Of a stretch of DNA of 64,000 nt, positions 61,881 through 64,000 are shown in pieces. The stretch comes from an uncultured Desulfosarcina sp. (lineage in GTDB: Bacteria > Desulfobacterota > Desulfobacteria > Desulfobacterales > Desulfosarcinaceae): contig NZ_OY764190.1 in NCBI RefSeq assembly GCF_963668215.1, positions 2,666,001 to 2,730,000 of the forward strand, written 5' to 3'. The notes beneath the pieces were generated by a model. That model searched no databases and had not been told where the DNA came from. It saw only the letters and a program-made list of their open reading frames with translations. The translations under genes were made by a program, and so were the position numbers. Within the stretch, counting starts at the first letter, position 1. Each line of letters begins with the position of its first letter.

Positions 61881-63408
61881 TCCATCGCAACTGGGCTTCG
61901 CTGAAGGCGCCGGGGGATTGGGGCAGCCTGGGCAAAAAAGCGATTAACAGCCGCTGATCGTCGCTGCCGCCGGTGATGGATTTGGAATATTCGATGCTGG
62001 TGATCATGCGGGCGCCCATGGTCCCCAGTGCGCGGACGGCGGCAAAGATGGCCCGGTCCAGGGAGCGGCGCATCGAGGCGTCCGCCTCCACGATGTTGCC
62101 CACCGGTAGTTTGGGCATCAAATTCAGTTCCCACTGGGATGTCTGGGCCTTAGGAACGAAAACCAGAACCCGTTCGTCCTCGAAAACCACCAGGCTGCGC
62201 TCGCCTTTTTCGTTCCCATCCATTCGCCGGTTTTCCATGATCGCCTGCTCGTAGCACTCGAAAAAACCTTTGCCCGTCTCTCGCCGAAACGCCTCGACGC
62301 AATTTTTTACCAGATCGCCGCAGGCATAGGCCGGCATACTTCCCTGCCCATCGGCCAAGTGGACCCGGCCGGGAATCAGGGCGTACTGCTGGTGAATCTG
62401 CTGGTGGGAGGCGTGCAGGCGATACCCGCTGGGGGCGTAGTCGAAACCGAAATTCCAGCCCCACAGCGTTCGGTCGAAATCCAACGAATCCGATTTTTGC
62501 AACCGGGAGAGAATTTTTTTCCGGAGCACCTCCAACTCCTGCTCCGATAGGAGATGCCCACAGGATCCGACCGGCTCGCCCGACTGGCCGGCCAGGCGGG
62601 CATAGCTGCGCTGATAATAAAGGTGGCGCATGGCAGCCACGTCCTGAAGGGTCAGATCCTGCAGGCGGTACCGCACGGCCTCGTCGGCCATATTGGCGGC
62701 ATAGTGGCCCCAGGGAATGTAGGAGTTGCGCCGCAGGTACTCGAATACGTGGCTGTGGGCGTCGGACCATTCCCCCACGATTTCGCTGTCTCCCTGGGCG
62801 CCGGGGCGCAGCACCATGGCCTGTTTGTAACTATCGGGAAGATGCGGGTTGTTGGCAACGGCTTCAAAGAGGTCTTCGTCGGCGACGTCGGCCTTGATTT
62901 TACCGTCGGCCCGCTTGACGAAGGGCAATCCCCAGGGCCGGCCGCTGCTTTTCTCCAGGCACAGGCTGCAGGCCATATGGGCCAGGCAGCACAGGTCCCG
63001 GGAGTCGGTCGAGGTTGTCGCCAGGGCCAGTTGAAGGGGCCGGGGAAGGCTCCGGATGGCGCTGGCGGCCGAGGCGTCGTCGGGATAGGCGTCGGAAAAG
63101 GAGACTTCGGGTGATCGGGGCAGCCGAATGGAATCTGGATCGTCAGCCCGGCTGTCGGCCCAGGGCTTGCCGATATAGGTCGTCCCCCGGAAAGAAAAGG
63201 CGTTGGGCACCTCGAAAATCGCGTCCGCAGCCGGTTCCCGGACCGGCCCTTGCGGGAAGTTGGCGGCATTGCGGTGGCGGGTGCCGTCGGGGAAAAGGCC
63301 CAGGTCGGCCACTACGGCCGCCGTCCGAAAATTGTCGGCTGTGAAGTGGGGGCGGTGGATGCCGTAAACGAACCGTCCCGCCGGCGAAACACAGGTGCGC
63401 AGTTCCAT
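61795..63408 (-). CDS. GalT/HIT-like hypothetical protein
   Basis: 537 residues from ATG 63408 (AAGGAACG upstream). I do not recognise a named family. The segment YRLHASHQQIHQQYALIPG around residue 335 resembles the HxHxQ(Q) nucleotidyl-transfer motif of GalT/HIT proteins, and the last 150 residues (LVVFEDERVLVFVPKAQTSQWE, MITSIEYSKS) look like a second, degenerate HIT-fold half. The N-terminal part has CCLAHMACSLCLEKSSGR, a possible metal site. Possibly a nucleotidyltransferase on sugar or polyketide substrates, given the neighbouring PKS-like gene; speculative. Confidence 0.6.
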   Translation of the reverse strand: MELRTCVSPAGRFVYGIHRPHFTADNFRTAAVVADLGLFPDGTRHRNAANFPQGPVREPAADAIFEVPNAFSFRGTTYIGKPWADSRADDPDSIRLPRSPEVSFSDAYPDDASAASAIRSLPRPLQLALATTSTDSRDLCCLAHMACSLCLEKSSGRPWGLPFVKRADGKIKADVADEDLFEAVANNPHLPDSYKQAMVLRPGAQGDSEIVGEWSDAHSHVFEYLRRNSYIPWGHYAANMADEAVRYRLQDLTLQDVAAMRHLYYQRSYARLAGQSGEPVGSCGHLLSEQELEVLRKKILSRLQKSDSLDFDRTLWGWNFGFDYAPSGYRLHASHQQIHQQYALIPGRVHLADGQGSMPAYACGDLVKNCVEAFRRETGKGFFECYEQAIMENRRMDGNEKGERSLVVFEDERVLVFVPKAQTSQWELNLMPKLPVGNIVEADASMRRSLDRAIFAAVRALGTMGARMITSIEYSKSITGGSDDQRLLIAFLPRLPQSPGAFSEAQLRWINGHYPEDFALACRHRLPQMSESGQKGR

Positions 63409-63593
63409 GACGCGTTCCTTGGTTTTAAAATGGTAAAAAAGAACCACCGGCGTCGACAAATGTATACCGATGGCAGTGTGCTGAATTTTCCTTTTATGGC
63501 ACATCCCGTTTTTTTTTGCGAGTTCGGAAAGCCGGCTACAGGCCAATAGCCGCAATTTGTATAACGATATCTATTGGTTCCAAAAAAAACTGG

Positions 63594-63608
63594 CATGAAA
63601 ATTTCATG
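63594..63608. promoter_or_regulatory. Perfect 15-bp palindrome CATGAAAATTTCATG
   Basis: A perfect palindrome (7-bp arms, one central base), 94 bases upstream of the PKS-like start codon and between divergent genes. Size and symmetry fit an operator for a dimeric repressor, controlling the polyketide gene, the GalT/HIT-like gene or both. Confidence 0.5.
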
Positions 63609-63701
63609 GATGACGATGTTCTTTTCCATTCGTTTGTCAATCAACGTTCCACGCATTTTCGATCGGCTGGAAGATCGTTTTGATGGGAAAGGAAGGCAAA
63701 C

Positions 63702-64000
63702 ATGGATCGTCCTGCATCGTCAGAAGCCATCGCCGTCATCGGACTGGCCTGCTACTATCCGGACGCTGCAAGTCCTGCACAATTGTGGGAAAATATCCTG
63801 GCCCGCCGACGGCAGTTCCGAAAGTTTCCGGACTGCCGCCTGCCCCTTGCAGACTACTACGATTCCGATAAAAAAGCGCCCGACAAAACCTACGGCCGCC
63901 AGGCCGCGTTCATCGACGGCTTTGCCTTCGACTGGGCGGAAAGACGCATTCCGCTTTCGACCGTTCAAACAACGGACATTGTCCATTGGCTGGCCCTGGA
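63702..64000 (+). CDS. Beta-ketoacyl synthase/type I polyketide synthase, N-terminal start (partial)
   Basis: Starts at ATG 63702 (AAAGGAAGG upstream) and runs off the window. The first 100 residues are a type I ketosynthase beginning: AIAVIGLACYYPDAASPAQL WENIL-type opening, RRRQFRKFPDCRLPLADYY and KTYGRQAAFIDGFAFDWAERRI. The FP.D (YYPDA) and ADYYDSD elements are those of modular/iterative PKS or PUFA synthases. No catalytic Cys is in view yet. Product unknown. Confidence 0.85.
   Translation, partial: MDRPASSEAIAVIGLACYYPDAASPAQLWENILARRRQFRKFPDCRLPLADYYDSDKKAPDKTYGRQAAFIDGFAFDWAERRIPLSTVQTTDIVHWLAL

Noticed and set aside
63591..63606. TGGCATGAAAATTTCA as a sigma-54 promoter of the PKS-like gene
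   Set aside because: The -24 part fits but the -12 element lacks the invariant GC; the palindrome explains the sequence better.
1..64000. CRISPR arrays, tRNA or rRNA genes, complete insertion sequences, prophage
   Set aside because: No regularly spaced repeat, cloverleaf, transposase or phage gene could be seen in the window.

Overview
The window looks like a chromosome segment of a GC-rich, strictly anaerobic but aerotolerant Desulfobacterota (Desulfosarcina/Desulfobacteraceae-like sulfate reducer). This is inferred from the gene content: acyl-CoA oxidation with a fused B12 mutase, rubredoxins, rubrerythrin, desulfoferrodoxin, a Roo/FprA flavodiiron protein, cytochrome bd, a triheme c-type cytochrome, iron-sulfur flavoproteins and many sigma-54 and two-component proteins. 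No rRNA, tRNA, CRISPR array or complete insertion sequence was found. Coding strands often carry long antisense ORFs, a by-product of GC-rich third positions.

Layout. 1-8.2 kb (+): a CoA-thioester oxidation operon (acyl-CoA dehydrogenase end, IcmF, thiolase, 3-hydroxybutyryl-CoA dehydrogenase, XRE-cupin regulator, second acyl-CoA dehydrogenase, ACT protein). It could take isobutyryl-CoA through butyryl-CoA to acetyl-CoA; no crotonase is in view. acs follows on the minus strand at 8.9-10.9 kb. 11.4-18.8 kb holds an HD protein, an M3-like peptidase, surE, a Nudix hydrolase, a ferredoxin-tailed protein and a pentapeptide-repeat lipoprotein. 18.8-24.9 kb (-) is an RND/adaptor/TolC efflux operon. 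25-37.5 kb is an almost unbroken minus-strand array of oxygen and peroxide defence genes, closed by a divergent tpx. It includes three short redox genes (rubredoxin, CX4C rubredoxin, rubredoxin-like zinc-ribbon protein).

37.7-43.5 kb (+) carries a VOC protein, trxC, a TIGR01777-type SDR, a double nitroreductase, prs, a PIN protein, and a divergent pair of small genes, each preceded by a very good sigma-28 promoter. 43.6-49.4 kb has an alcohol dehydrogenase and then an AmmeMemoRadiSam locus whose soluble members carry export signals. 49.4-58.9 kb (-) is regulatory: two large histidine kinase proteins, a sigma factor/anti-sigma pair preceded by a candidate miniature selenoprotein, and a three-gene system organised like E. 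coli QseE-QseG-QseF (GlrK-YfhG-GlrR).

The most striking signal lies just upstream of that kinase, reading the other way. A sigma-54 promoter is preceded by two 13-bp direct repeats exactly 21 bp apart, and followed by a 10-bp stem-loop and a strong intrinsic terminator. This is an apparent sigma-54-controlled small RNA or leader of about 150 nt. In E. coli the sRNA GlmY sits beside the same three-gene system and is switched on by its sigma-54 activator, so this may be a positional analogue in a distant phylum. The window ends with a choice-of-anchor U-like secreted protein, mobB, a lone receiver protein, a GalT/HIT-like protein and the first 300 bases of a type I polyketide synthase-like gene.
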